From CAVSUR01 sp963846005 (GTDB lineage: Bacteria; Actinomycetota; Actinomycetes; Streptosporangiales; Streptosporangiaceae): 64,000 nucleotides of DNA. Both the position numbers and the translations under genes were made by a program. Positions within the stretch are counted from its first letter, which is position 1; each line of letters starts with the position of its first letter. Below are positions 31,406 through 40,032 of the stretch, piece by piece. Below the pieces are notes generated by a model, which saw only the letters and a list, made by a program, of their open reading frames with translations, had not been told where the DNA came from and made no database searches. The DNA is taken from contig CAWJUH010000007.1 in assembly GCA_963846005.1 (NCBI GenBank), positions 186,001-250,000 on the forward strand, written 5' to 3'.

Positions 31406-32179
31406 TCAGGTCGCGGAGAAGCCGCCGTCCACGCAGATGACCTGCCCGGTGACGTAGCCGCTGGCCGGGCTGGCCAGGAACACCGCCGCCCCGGCGAAGT
31501 CCCCGGCCTGCCCGTTGCGGCCGATCATGGTCCGCGCGGCCAGCGCGGCAGAAAGCGCCGGGTCGGCCGCGACGCGGGCGGTGAGCGGGGTGGCGACGAA
31601 GCCGGGCGCGATCGCGTTGCAGCACACCCCGCGGCTCGCCCACGCCTCGGACTGGGACCGGGTCAGCGCGACCAGCCCGCCCTTGGCCGCGCCGTACCCG
31701 CCGCTGTTGCCGAACGCGCGCATCGCCTGCTGCGAGGCCACGTTGAGTATCCGGCCGTAACCGCGCCCGGCCATGCCCGGCCCGTACTGCTGCCCGAGCA
31801 GGAACGGCGCGGTCAGGTTCACCGCCATCAGCTGGTCCCACTGGCCGGCGGTCAGCTCGGCCAGCGGCGGCCTGAGGTTCAGCCCGGCGCAGTTGACCAG
31901 GATGTCCGGCTCGCCGAACACCGCCGCGGCCGCCTCCGCGCCGCGCTGCGCCGCGGCCCGGTCGCCGAGGTCCGCGCTGACCCACCCGGCCCGCGCCCCG
32001 GCGGCCGCCAGCTCGCCGGCCACCGCGAGCAGCGCGTCCTCGCCGCGGGCGACCAGCACCACCCGGGCGCCCGCCTGGCCGAGGGCCAGCGCGATGGCCC
32101 GCCCGATGCCCGAGCTGCCGCCGGTCACCACCGCGGTCCGCCCGCGGAGCGAGAACAGCGATTCCAGGTACTCCGACAT
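31406..32179 (-). CDS. Short-chain dehydrogenase/reductase (gluconate 5-dehydrogenase-like)
   Basis: A 257-aa classical SDR from ATG 32179. It has the Rossmann motif VVTGGSSGIGRAIA, the NCAGLN strand, the catalytic Ser in NVASQQ, YGAAKGG giving Tyr and Lys, and the C-terminal GQVICVDGGF. These proteins oxidise or reduce sugar acids, alcohols or ketones with NAD(P). The nearest type is gluconate 5-dehydrogenase/2-deoxy-gluconate dehydrogenase, but the substrate is not assignable. The frame is open to 32431, which only covers the antisense of a repeat region. It lies upstream of parC, 57 bp away, on the same strand. Confidence 0.85.
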   Translation of the reverse strand: MSEYLESLFSLRGRTAVVTGGSSGIGRAIALALGQAGARVVLVARGEDALLAVAGELAAAGARAGWVSADLGDRAAAQRGAEAAAAVFGEPDILVNCAGLNLRPPLAELTAGQWDQLMAVNLTAPFLLGQQYGPGMAGRGYGRILNVASQQAMRAFGNSGGYGAAKGGLVALTRSQSEAWASRGVCCNAIAPGFVATPLTARVAADPALSAALAARTMIGRNGQAGDFAGAAVFLASPASGYVTGQVICVDGGFSAT

Positions 32180-32252
32180 GATGATCCCGATTATGGCCGC
32201 CGCGGCCGTGCCGCCGGCCGGTTTGGGCCGCTGCATCCCGTAAGGTCGGTGC

Positions 32253-33650
32253 GTGCCCGCCCCCGACACGCGCTTCCCGGCCCGGCGGTCCGCGGCCCCG
32301 CCTCTCCCGGCCCGGCGCTCCCCGGCCGCAGGCCTCCCGGGCCGGCGCTCCCCGGCCGCAGGCCTCCCGGGCCGGCGCTCCCCGGCCCGGCGGGCGGCCG
32401 CGGCCGCGCTGCTGGCGGCAGCGGCGCTCATCGCCGGGTGCTCGGCGGCCGGGCCGCAGCATCAGCCGCGGGACCAGCCGCGGCCGCCGGCGGCCGTCAG
32501 CACCGTCGCGCACTGGGGCGCTTTCTTCGGCTGGCGCACCGGGTTCTTCGACCAGCGGGTCAGGCCCGGCCGGCTGGCGCTGCCCGGCCCGGTGATCCAG
32601 GTGGCCAGCTCGAACTCCACCCAGTACGCCCTGCTGGCGGACGGCAGCGTCTACGCCTGGGGCCTGGGCACCAGCGGCCAGCTCGGCGACGGCCGCCGGG
32701 CCAATTCGTTCACCCGGGCGGTCCGGGTCCGCTTCCCGCGCGGGGTCCGGATCGCCCGGCTGCCCGCCGACGCGATGCCCTACGACACCGCGCTCGCGGT
32801 CGACACCACCGGGCATGTGTGGGGCTGGGGTCACAACGGCTACGGCGACCTGTGCCTGGGCAATGCCCGGTCCCGGGCCGTCCCCGCGCGGCTGCCGCTG
32901 TCGGGCGTCACCGCGCTGGCCGGGGCCAGCAACCACGCGCTCTATGACGCACGCGGCACGGTTTACGCGTGCGGCCAGAACCTCGACGGCGACCTCGGCG
33001 ACGGCGGCCGGGGCGGCCGCACCCGGCCGGCCCGGGTGACCGGCCTGCCCGCCGCGCCGGTGACCACGCTGGTGGCCGCGTTCGCCAACTCCGGGGCGCT
33101 GCTGGCCGACGGCCGGTACTACGACTGGGGCTACGACGGCGACGGGCAGCTCGGCGACGGGCGGCTGCGCGAGTCCTCCCGGGTCCCGGTCCGGGTCCGG
33201 CTGCCGCGCCCGGTCATCCGGGTCGCCCAGGGCGGCTCCTGGTGGGGCAACGGGCAGACGATCGTGCAGCTGGACAACACCTCGCTGTGGGGCTGGGGCG
33301 ATGACAGGGCGCACCAGCTCGGGCTCAGGCCGACGGCCGGCCAGCCGGTCCCGGCCCGGTTCTACTCGCCCGCCGGCGTCACCTACCGGGAGCTGGCGAC
33401 CGGCGCCGCCACGTCCTACGCGATCTCCACGGCCGGGCGCGTCTACGCCTGGGGCGCCAGCCACACCGGACAGCTGGGCGACGGCGCCACCCGGACCTCG
33501 CGCCGGGCCCGGCTGGTCGCGCCCGCGGCGACCTCGATCTCGGCCACCGCGAACAACGTGGTGATCAGCCTGCCGGACGCCGCGGCGCAGCCGGGTGCCG
33601 CGCACCTGGACGCCGCGCACCCGGGTGCCGCGCACACCCGGACCGGCTGA
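32253..33650 (+). CDS. Lipoprotein with RCC1-like beta-propeller repeats
   Basis: A 465-aa exported protein. A long Arg/Pro-rich start is followed by a hydrophobic segment ending in the lipobox LIAGC (about residues 59-63), so it is probably lipid-anchored outside the membrane. The mature part contains repeated RCC1/alpha-tubulin-suppressor motifs: YAWGLGTSGQLGDG, WGWGHNGYGDLCLG, GQNLDGDLGDG, DWGYDGDGQLGDG and YAWGASHTGQLGDG. These form a seven-bladed propeller. Secreted RCC1 proteins are frequent in Actinobacteria; function unknown, presumably protein binding. The start GTG 32253 is the only candidate, and the N-terminus is extended by a 30-bp tandem repeat. Confidence 0.8.
   Translation: MPAPDTRFPARRSAAPPLPARRSPAAGLPGRRSPAAGLPGRRSPARRAAAAALLAAAALIAGCSAAGPQHQPRDQPRPPAAVSTVAHWGAFFGWRTGFFDQRVRPGRLALPGPVIQVASSNSTQYALLADGSVYAWGLGTSGQLGDGRRANSFTRAVRVRFPRGVRIARLPADAMPYDTALAVDTTGHVWGWGHNGYGDLCLGNARSRAVPARLPLSGVTALAGASNHALYDARGTVYACGQNLDGDLGDGGRGGRTRPARVTGLPAAPVTTLVAAFANSGALLADGRYYDWGYDGDGQLGDGRLRESSRVPVRVRLPRPVIRVAQGGSWWGNGQTIVQLDNTSLWGWGDDRAHQLGLRPTAGQPVPARFYSPAGVTYRELATGAATSYAISTAGRVYAWGASHTGQLGDGATRTSRRARLVAPAATSISATANNVVISLPDAAAQPGAAHLDAAHPGAAHTRTG
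32311..32388 (+). repeat. 30-bp tandem repeat in the RCC1 lipoprotein signal region
   Basis: Copies at 32311-32340 and 32341-32370 (one mismatch) and a partial third to 32388 encode RRSPAAGLPG decapeptides just ahead of the signal-peptide core. Confidence 0.85.
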
Positions 33651-33701
33651 CTGGCCCGCGCTGATGCCCGGCGCCGGTGCGGGCGCCCGCGGGCCTGCCC
33701 G

Positions 33702-34616
33702 TCAGAGCGCCGGCCGGGCGCCGACCATGCTGAGCGCCCGGGCGGCCAGCCGGCTGCCGCTGACCAGGGCCTCGCCGGGCGGCTTCTTGTCCAGCCAGGC
33801 GGGCAGGAACCCGGCGCAGAACGCATCCCCGGCCCCGGTGCCGTCCACCGCCCGCTCGATCGGCGGGGCGGCCACCCGGACCGGGTCGTGGCGGCCGTTG
33901 GCGTAGAACATCGAGCCATCCGCGCCGAGCTTGACCACCACCTGCGGGTACCAGGCGTTCAGCACCCGGGCGGCCTGCTCGGGGTCTTCCCGGCCGGTCA
34001 GCGTGCTGGCCTGGCCGGCGTTGACGAACAGCAGGTGCGCCCCGTTGGTCATCTGCAGGTACGGCTCGGCGCCGACCCGGCCGAGCGGCGCGGCGGAGGC
34101 GCCGTCCACCGATACCGACATGCCGGCCTGCTGGGCGTAGCTGAAGGCGGCCAGGCCGGCGTGCCGCGAGCCCTCATTCAGCAGCGTGTAGCCGGAGATA
34201 TGCAGGTGCGAGCCGGGGGTGAACAGGTCCCTGGGCAGGTCGTCGGGGGACAGCGCGGCGTTCGCGCCGGGGTCGGACATCATCGTGTGGTCACCGCGGT
34301 GGGTCACCATCACCACGCACGTGCCGGTGGGCCGCTCCGGGTCCATGACCAGCCGGGCGTCCACCCCGTAGCCCATCAGCTCCATGTCCCGGTTGCGGCC
34401 CGCGATGTCGGCGCCGCGCCGCCCGATGAAGGCCACTTCCGCGCCGTCCGCGGCCAGCCAGGCGGCGATGTTCGCGCCCGCGCCGCCGCCGTGCATGGTC
34501 ACCGTGGCCGGGGTGTCACTGCCCCGGGCCAGCGGAAGGTGCGCGTGGGCGACGGTGTCCGTCATCAGATCACCGACGACGACAACACGCGTCAATTTCG
34601 TCACCACCTCGGTCAC
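33702..34616 (-). CDS. PfkB-family carbohydrate kinase (ribokinase-like)
   Basis: A cytoplasmic sugar or nucleoside kinase of about 304 aa. It starts VVVVGDLMTDTV and carries the PfkB signature 1 region HGGGAGANIAAWLAADGAEV. Signature 2 includes the catalytic base: DGTGAGDAFCAGF. The KLGADGSMFYANGR strand precedes it. The substrate cannot be told from sequence. The frame is open to 34652; I use GTG 34616, but 34604 or 34607 are also possible, and none has a strong ribosome-binding site. A good promoter lies at 34748-34776. It is convergent with the RCC1 gene. Confidence 0.85.
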   Translation of the reverse strand: MTEVVTKLTRVVVVGDLMTDTVAHAHLPLARGSDTPATVTMHGGGAGANIAAWLAADGAEVAFIGRRGADIAGRNRDMELMGYGVDARLVMDPERPTGTCVVMVTHRGDHTMMSDPGANAALSPDDLPRDLFTPGSHLHISGYTLLNEGSRHAGLAAFSYAQQAGMSVSVDGASAAPLGRVGAEPYLQMTNGAHLLFVNAGQASTLTGREDPEQAARVLNAWYPQVVVKLGADGSMFYANGRHDPVRVAAPPIERAVDGTGAGDAFCAGFLPAWLDKKPPGEALVSGSRLAARALSMVGARPAL

Positions 34617-34747
34617 GGGGGCTCGGCCCGCGGCGCCCCCACCGGCCGTCACCCCGGGCGACCAGCCCCGCAGAGCTGGCGCCTAAAGCTAACAGCTTCG
34701 CTCAGCTTCCTCGTGCCCATCTGAGGCCGAATCCGCGTTTGGTAACG

Positions 34748-34776
34748 ATTATGAGTCAACATGGCAAGGCCGTCAC
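34748..34776 (-). promoter_or_regulatory. Promoter candidate for the PfkB kinase
   Basis: Minus strand GTGACG (34771-34776), 17 nt, CATAAT (34748-34753; 5 of 6 to consensus). It lies in a conspicuous AT-rich pocket (34683-34762) and predicts transcription starting near 34741. Confidence 0.55.
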
Positions 34777-34896
34777 CCGGCCGCCGCGACCAGCACGTCC
34801 TGGCTGTCCCCGGCCGCCTGCCGCCTCCCGTGCCGCCCTGGCCGCTACGATGGCCCGGCAACCGACCGGCTGATCCTCACCACCACCGGGGCGCCC

Positions 34897-35103
34897 ATGA
34901 GCTGGAGCTGGCAGTACGAGAAGGAAGACGGCACGGCGGTGCAGTCCCGCGCGCTGCCCCGGGAGACCTTCACCAGCCAGGGGGACGCCGAGAGCTGGCT
35001 CGGCGAGAACTGGCGGGTGCTGCTGGACTCCGGCGTGGACCAGGTCACCCTGCTCGACGACGACCAGGCCGTCTACGAGATGAGCCTGCAGCCGCCGCAG
35101 TAG
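34897..35103 (+). CDS. Small conserved actinobacterial protein of unknown function
   Basis: A 68-aa acidic protein: MSWSWQYEKEDGT, then an FTSQGDAESWLGENWRVLL segment and a VTLLDDDQAVYEMSL ending. Small proteins with the same Trp-rich start and QGDAESW-ENW core are widespread in Actinobacteria (a Streptomyces-type hypothetical family as I recall it). The predicted structure is a small alpha/beta domain; no catalytic residues or signal peptide are seen. ATG 34897 has only a weak upstream site. It stands alone between the kinase and an aldo-keto reductase. Confidence 0.7.
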   Translation: MSWSWQYEKEDGTAVQSRALPRETFTSQGDAESWLGENWRVLLDSGVDQVTLLDDDQAVYEMSLQPPQ

Positions 35104-35144
35104 CAGCCGCCGGAGAGCGGCCACCGCAGTACCGGAGCAAGGCG

Positions 35145-36143
35145 TCAGGGCCGCTTCTGCGGGCTCGTCGTCTGCGCCGGGTCGCGGATCACCGCCGGGC
35201 CGAGGATGTCGTCGATCCGCCGCAGCAGACCGGTCTCCAGCCGGACCCCGGACGCCCGGGCGTTCTCGCGGACCTGCTCGGGACGGGTGGCGCCGACGAT
35301 CGCCGCGGACACCCCGGGGTTCTGCAGCACCCAGGCCACCGCCAGCTGGGCCAGGCTCAGCCCGGCCTCGTCCGCCACCGGCGTGAGCTGCTGGACCCGG
35401 CCGAGCAGGTCGTCGCCGAGCATCCGGGAGATGAAGCCGGACCCGCTGGGGTCGGTGGCCCGCGAGCCGGCCGGCGGCGCGGCGCCCGGCCGGTACTTGC
35501 CGGTGAGCACGCCCTGGCCGATGGGGGAGAACACGATCTGGCCGATGCCCTCCTTCTCGCACAGCGGCACGACCTCGGTCTCGATGACCCGCCAGAGCAT
35601 GCTGTACTGCGGCTGGTTGGAGACGATCCGGTCCAGCCCCAGCTCCGCGGCGATCCGCAGCGCGTCGGCGATCTGCTCAGCGCGCCACTCCGACACCCCG
35701 ATGTAGAGGACCTTGCCCTGCCGGACCAGGTCGTCGAAAGCCCGCAGGGTTTCCTCCAGCGGGGTCTCCACGTCGTAGCGGTGCGCCTGGTACAGGTCCA
35801 GGTAGCCGGTCTGCAGGCGGCGCAGCGAGGCGTGTGCCGACTCCATGATGTGCTTGCGGGACAGGCCGCGGTCGTTCGCGCCGGGGCCGGCCGGGAAGTA
35901 GACCTTGCTGGTGATCTCGACCGACTCGCGGCGGACCCCGCGCAGCGCCCGGCCGAGCACCTCCTCGGCCCTGGTGCCCGCGTACACGTCGGCGGTGTCG
36001 AAGGTGGTGATGCCCTCGTCGAGGGCAGCGGCCACGCACGCCGCCGCCGCTTCCTCCTCGACCTGCGAGCCGTGCGTGATCCAGTTCCCGTAGGCGATTT
36101 CGCTGATCTTCAGGCCGCTGCGGCCGAGGTGACGGTGCTCCAT
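35145..36143 (-). CDS. Aldo/keto reductase (Kv-beta-like)
   Basis: A 332-aa NADPH-dependent oxidoreductase with TIM-barrel fold. The catalytic tetrad is visible: Asp and Tyr in FDTADVYAG, Lys in ITSKVYFP and His in YQAHRYD. The cofactor end includes VSAAIVGATRPEQVREN. Sequence features (HRHLGRSGLKISEIAYG start, MLWRVIETEVVPLCEKEGI) place it with the potassium-channel beta-subunit/YghZ group. The physiological substrate is unknown, probably aldehydes. ATG 36143 lies inside the first copy of a 30-bp tandem repeat that fills the gap to the DUF3043 gene upstream. Confidence 0.87.
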   Translation of the reverse strand: MEHRHLGRSGLKISEIAYGNWITHGSQVEEEAAAACVAAALDEGITTFDTADVYAGTRAEEVLGRALRGVRRESVEITSKVYFPAGPGANDRGLSRKHIMESAHASLRRLQTGYLDLYQAHRYDVETPLEETLRAFDDLVRQGKVLYIGVSEWRAEQIADALRIAAELGLDRIVSNQPQYSMLWRVIETEVVPLCEKEGIGQIVFSPIGQGVLTGKYRPGAAPPAGSRATDPSGSGFISRMLGDDLLGRVQQLTPVADEAGLSLAQLAVAWVLQNPGVSAAIVGATRPEQVRENARASGVRLETGLLRRIDDILGPAVIRDPAQTTSPQKRP

Positions 36144-36227
36144 GGGCTCACCCTAGGGCGGTCAGAGCTCCATGGGCTCGCTCTAGGGCGGTCAGAGCTC
36201 CATGGGCTCGCTCTGGGGCGGGTCAGA
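36138..36227 (-). repeat. Three 30-bp repeats duplicating a translation start region
   Basis: Copies at 36138-36167, 36168-36197 and 36198-36227. Each contains, on the minus strand, an ATGGAG like the aldo/keto reductase start, but only the first continues into the gene; the others read ATG GAG CTC TGA. Confidence 0.85.
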
Positions 36228-36855
36228 TCTTGTCGCCGATGCCGACCCGGGGCGGCGGCATCCGCATCCTGCGGATCTGGGTGCTGCGCAGCGCCGCGTA
36301 CATCCGCACCCCGCGGGTGCTCTCGCCCGGGTAGCGCTGGCCCACCAGCCGCAGCACCCGGCGGCCGGTGAACCAGCCCTCGGCGATCAGGATGGCCAGG
36401 ATCACGAGCACGACCAAGTCGACGGCGATGGTCTGCCGCAGCCCCGGGATGAACAGCATGGCGATCATGACGATGACCGCGAACAGGTAGTACTCGCTGA
36501 GCGTGTGCCGCGAGTCGACGTAGTCGCGGGCCAGCCCGCGCACCTTGCCCTTGTCCTTGGCCGGCAGCGCCCACTCCTCGCCGCGCCGCATCGCGGCCAC
36601 CTTGGCCTGGCGCGCGGTCCGGTCGGACTCCCTGGTCTTGGCGGCGGCGGCCTTGCGGTCCGCGGGCGCGCTGTAGGGCTCGCGGCGGCGCTTCTCCGCC
36701 TCGCTGCGCTTGGGCGTCGGGCGGCCCTTGGCCGGAGTCCGGCCGGGCCGTCCGGCCGTGCCGTTCTCCGCGGCGTCGCCTGGCTCCCCGGCCGGCTGCA
36801 GCTCGGCGGCAGAATCCAGCACGTCGGGTGCGCCGCTGGCGCGTCGTCGGAACAC
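36223..36855 (-). CDS. DUF3043 membrane protein
   Basis: A 210-aa protein. A charged cytoplasmic N-terminus with KGRPTPKRSEAEKRRRE and KDKGKVRGLARDYVDSR is the hallmark of the actinobacterial DUF3043 family. Two hydrophobic segments follow (about 121-137 and 141-161). The C-terminal part is basic (RYPGESTRGVRMYAALRS, RRMRMPPPRV). No function is established. Its start is divergent from pspA across 312 bp. ATG 36855. Confidence 0.85.
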   Translation of the reverse strand: MFRRRASGAPDVLDSAAELQPAGEPGDAAENGTAGRPGRTPAKGRPTPKRSEAEKRRREPYSAPADRKAAAAKTRESDRTARQAKVAAMRRGEEWALPAKDKGKVRGLARDYVDSRHTLSEYYLFAVIVMIAMLFIPGLRQTIAVDLVVLVILAILIAEGWFTGRRVLRLVGQRYPGESTRGVRMYAALRSTQIRRMRMPPPRVGIGDKI

Positions 36856-37167
36856 GGCCTCAGCCTACCGGGACAAGCCCTGCGATACCGCCTGCCCGGC
36901 CCGGATCCTGGCCGCATGCCCAGCGGCCCGGACGCGCGGGCGGCTCGTGGTGACTGCGCTGTCAGCCCGTCGTAGGCTGGAGCCCAGCATCGGCCGGCTG
37001 GCGCTGGCTGCCGGCGCTGGCGGGCTGCGCTGAGTTTTAGCACTGGCGGCCGGCGCTCATACTGTTCATTGCGAGTTCGGTCCGGTGCGAGATGCCGGCC
37101 ATGACGGCCTCGGCGCGCCGCCCCGCGGCGGCGCGGTGATGTACTTGATGAGGGGAAGGTCGCGCCT
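36856..37167. other. Intergenic region between DUF3043 gene and pspA
   Basis: 312 bp divergent region. CATACT (37058-37063) could be a -10 for pspA, though its -35 (TTTTAG) is poor; AGGGGAAGG lies just ahead of the pspA ATG. A long GC palindromic patch (CGCGCCGCCCCGCGGCGGCG) sits near 37115. No gene seen. Confidence 0.35.
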
Positions 37168-37980
37168 ATGGGCGTCATGAAGCGGATGTCGCTGGTCTTC
37201 AAGTCCAAGGCCAACAAGGCCCTGGACAAGATGGAAGACCCGCGGGAGACCCTGGATTACTCCTACCAGCGTCAGCTGGACATGCTGCAGCAGGTCCGCC
37301 GGGGCGTCGCCGATGTTGCCACCTCGCGCAAGCGGCTGGAGCTGCAGATGAACCAGCTGCAGCAGTCCTCGGACAAGCTCGACGGGCAGGCGAAGAGCGC
37401 GCTCGCGGCTGGCCGCGAGGACCTGGCCCGGGAGGCGCTGACCCGCAAGTCCGGCATCAGCTCGCAGCTGAGCGACCTGCAGACCCAGTACGCCTCGCTG
37501 CAGGGCGAGGAAGAGAAGCTTACCGCGGCCTCGCAGCGGCTGCAGGCCAAGGTGGACGCCTTCCGCACCAAGAAGGAGACCATCAAGGCCACCTACACCG
37601 CGGCCGAGGCGCAGACCCGGATCAACGAGGCGTTCACCGGCGTGTCGGAGGAGATGGGCGACGTCGGCATGGCCATCCAGCGGGCCGAGGACAAGACCGA
37701 GCAGATGAAGGCCCGGGCCGGCGCGATCGACGAGCTGATGGCCTCCGGCGCGCTGGACGACGTGGTCGGCGGCCCCCGCGACGACATCCAGGCCGAGCTG
37801 GACCGGATGGGCGCCACCTCCGGCGTGGACGCCGAGCTGGAGGCGATGAAGCGCGAGATCGGCCAGTCCGCGCCCAAGCAGCTGGAGGGCGCCGACGGGG
37901 CTCCCCAGGCCGCGGCCAGCCAGCCCGCGCAGCAGGCGGCGCCCGCCGCCGATCAGCCGCAGGCAGGTGACCAGGGATGA
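37168..37980 (+). CDS. pspA: PspA/IM30 phage-shock membrane-stress protein
   Basis: A 270-aa protein of the PspA/Vipp1 (ESCRT-III-like) family. It begins with the amphipathic helix MGVMKRMSLVFKSKANKAL, followed by DPRETLDYSYQRQLDMLQQV and a long coiled coil (about 40-200) with AREALTRKSGISSQLSDL. It binds and repairs the cytoplasmic membrane under stress. A low-complexity Gln/Ala/Pro tail follows. The stop overlaps pspAA (ATGA). It is the first gene of the module pspA-pspAA-htpX-pspAB. Confidence 0.93.
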   Translation: MGVMKRMSLVFKSKANKALDKMEDPRETLDYSYQRQLDMLQQVRRGVADVATSRKRLELQMNQLQQSSDKLDGQAKSALAAGREDLAREALTRKSGISSQLSDLQTQYASLQGEEEKLTAASQRLQAKVDAFRTKKETIKATYTAAEAQTRINEAFTGVSEEMGDVGMAIQRAEDKTEQMKARAGAIDELMASGALDDVVGGPRDDIQAELDRMGATSGVDAELEAMKREIGQSAPKQLEGADGAPQAAASQPAQQAAPAADQPQAGDQG

Positions 37981-38255
37981 TCGTGCGCATCCTGGGTGAG
38001 GGGCAGTTCGAGCTCGCAGAATCGGCGGTCGCCGAGCTCAACACGCTGGACACGGCGCTGGAGAAGGCGGTCGAGCAGCATGACGAGACCGCGTTCCGGT
38101 CGGCGCTGGATGCGCTGCTCGCCCGGGTGCGCGCGGTCGGCACGGCGGTCGAGGCCAACACGCTGGAGCCGTCCGAGCTGATCCTGCCCGCCGCCGGCGC
38201 CACCATGGCCGACGTGCGCAAGCTGCTGAGCGACGAAGGGCTGATCTCCGGCTGA
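37977..38255 (+). CDS. pspAA: PspA-associated protein PspAA
   Basis: A 92-aa protein starting MIVRILGEGQFEL. The middle LDTALEKAVEQHDETAFRSAL is a helical pair and the C-terminus is MADVRKLLSDEGLISG. This matches the PspAA domain that accompanies PspA in Actinobacteria. It overlaps pspA by 4 nt, so the two are translated together and the proteins likely interact. Confidence 0.9.
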   Translation: MIVRILGEGQFELAESAVAELNTLDTALEKAVEQHDETAFRSALDALLARVRAVGTAVEANTLEPSELILPAAGATMADVRKLLSDEGLISG

Positions 38256-38443
38256 GCGCGGTGCGCAGGCCGCCTGGAACGAGCGCCGGGCGCAGGGCGT
38301 TGAGCTGAGTAGCCGGCGCGGCGAGCCGGTCAGTGGTTGCCGGGCGCTCGGACAGGCCCGATGCTCGGGTGCGCACCACTCCAGCCAGCGTGACGAAGTA
38401 TGACGGCTCTCCGGTGAGCCGCAACGAAAGGGAGGCGCCTCAG

Positions 38444-39412
38444 ATGGCGCGCACTCGATATGCGTCCGATCCCGGGCTGGTGGCCCGGATGGGCGCCACC
38501 ATGTTCTTGCTCGGGCTCGTGATCACGGGCTTTGCCATCGCCCTGTTCTTCGTGCTCGACATCTACGCCAGCCGGCACGGCAACAGCGGCAGCAGCACCG
38601 GTTTCATCGTGATCGCGGTGCTGTTCGGCGGCGGGATGGCGTTCGCGTCGTTCTACTGGTCGGACAAGATCGCGCTGAGCACCGCGCGCGCCCAGCTGGT
38701 CAGCCCGCAGCAGGCCCCCGAGCTGCACGCCATCATCGACCGGATCTGCGCCCTGGCCGACATGCCCAAGCCGCGGGTGGCGATCTCGCCGTCCCCGATG
38801 CCGAACGCGTTCGCGACCGGGCGCAGCAGCAAGGTCGCCGTGGTGTGCGTGACCCAGGGGCTGCTGCAGCGGCTGGACGCCGCTGAGCTCGAGGGCGTGC
38901 TGGCGCACGAGATGTCGCACGTCGCCCACAAGGACGTCGCGGTCATGACGATCGCCTCGTTCATCGGCATCATCGCCGCCCTGCTGGTCCGGTTCGCGTT
39001 CTACTCCGAGCTGTTCGGCGGGGGCGGCGGCCGCGGCCGCGGCGGCAATAACAACAACGGGGGCGCGCTGCCCATCGTGTTCATCGTCATGCTGGTCGGC
39101 ATGGTCACCTACGCGATCAGCTTCTTGCTGATCCGCATGCTGTCCCGCTATCGCGAGCTGTCCGCCGACCGGTCTGGCGCACTGCTGACCGGGCAGCCCG
39201 CCGCGCTGGCCAGCGCGCTGGTCAAGGTGACCGGGGACATGGCCAGGATCCCGATGCGCGACCTGCGCCAGGCCGAGCCGCTGAACGCGTTCTACTTCAC
39301 CCCGGCGCTGTCGGGGAAGGGCGCGAGCCTGTCCAACATGTTCTCCACCCACCCGTCGCTGGACAAGCGGCTGGCGCAGCTGGACAAGATCGCCAAGCAG
39401 CTCAGCCGCTGA
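38444..39412 (+). CDS. htpX: HtpX-type membrane zinc metalloprotease (M48)
   Basis: A 322-aa integral membrane protease. Two N-terminal membrane segments (about 18-40 and 52-70), then PKPRVAISPSPMPNAFATG, the zinc motif HEMSH (within LEGVLAHEMSHVAHKD) and two further segments. The third ligand region is RELSADRSGA (Glu). It degrades damaged membrane proteins and acts with the PspA system here. ATG 38444 is chosen because AAAGGGAGG precedes it; the frame is open to 38333. The 188 bp upstream has no clear promoter. Confidence 0.92.
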   Translation: MARTRYASDPGLVARMGATMFLLGLVITGFAIALFFVLDIYASRHGNSGSSTGFIVIAVLFGGGMAFASFYWSDKIALSTARAQLVSPQQAPELHAIIDRICALADMPKPRVAISPSPMPNAFATGRSSKVAVVCVTQGLLQRLDAAELEGVLAHEMSHVAHKDVAVMTIASFIGIIAALLVRFAFYSELFGGGGGRGRGGNNNNGGALPIVFIVMLVGMVTYAISFLLIRMLSRYRELSADRSGALLTGQPAALASALVKVTGDMARIPMRDLRQAEPLNAFYFTPALSGKGASLSNMFSTHPSLDKRLAQLDKIAKQLSR

Positions 39413-39451
39413 GACGCCGCCGCCGCGGCGGCACCGGCAGGGAGGTAACTG

Positions 39452-40024
39452 GTGGGGTTCCTGGACACGCTGCTCGGCCGGACCAGGCCGGTGCCGCCGA
39501 ATCTGGACGCGCTGTTCGCGCTGCCGTCGGCCAGCCTGACCCTGCAGGCCGCCACCGACTACGCCCCGACCGGCACCGGCTCGGTCTGCTTCAAGCCGGT
39601 GCAGGGCCGCGCGTTCGGCGACATCGAGAAGGAGATCACCGACCTGCTGTCGATGGGGGACGCCGCCACCAAGGTCGAGCTGTCACAGGACTCCTACGGG
39701 TTCACCTGGCTGGTCTGCCGCCACTCCGCCGACGACGTCGCGGGGCTGGTGACCGACCTGCATGCGGTGAACTCCTCGCTGGAGGCCGGCGGCTTCGGCC
39801 CGCAGCTGCTGTGCACGATCCTGTCCTTCCGCAACCCCGGCGGGACCTCGTTCGCGCTGGTGTACCTGTACAAGCGCGGCTCGTTCTACCCGTTCGCCCC
39901 GCAGCAGGGCGAGCGGCGCGACAACACGCTGGAGCTGCAGATGCGCGGGGTGCTGTCCGACGACCTGAAGATCGAGCCCGACCTGAACCGATGGTTCCCG
40001 GTCTGGGGCGCGCCCGGCCTGTAA
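39452..40024 (+). CDS. pspAB: PspA-associated protein PspAB
   Basis: A 190-aa soluble protein: MGFLDTLLGRTRPVPPNLD start, FKPVQGRAFGDIEKEI, DSYGFTWLVCRHSADDVAGL and the closing LKIEPDLNRWFPVWGAPGL. These are the conserved blocks of the PspAB family, which occurs beside PspA and HtpX in Actinobacteria. Function is unknown; the gene context says envelope stress. GTG 39452 follows GGGAGG. A triple hairpin repeat lies just downstream. Confidence 0.88.
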   Translation: MGFLDTLLGRTRPVPPNLDALFALPSASLTLQAATDYAPTGTGSVCFKPVQGRAFGDIEKEITDLLSMGDAATKVELSQDSYGFTWLVCRHSADDVAGLVTDLHAVNSSLEAGGFGPQLLCTILSFRNPGGTSFALVYLYKRGSFYPFAPQQGERRDNTLELQMRGVLSDDLKIEPDLNRWFPVWGAPGL

Positions 40025-40032
40025 CGCCCGCC

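Noticed and set aside
34735..34765. Zur- or Fur-type operator in the AT-rich pocket
   Set aside because: There is no clear inverted repeat; the sequence is explained better as a minus-strand -10/-35 promoter.
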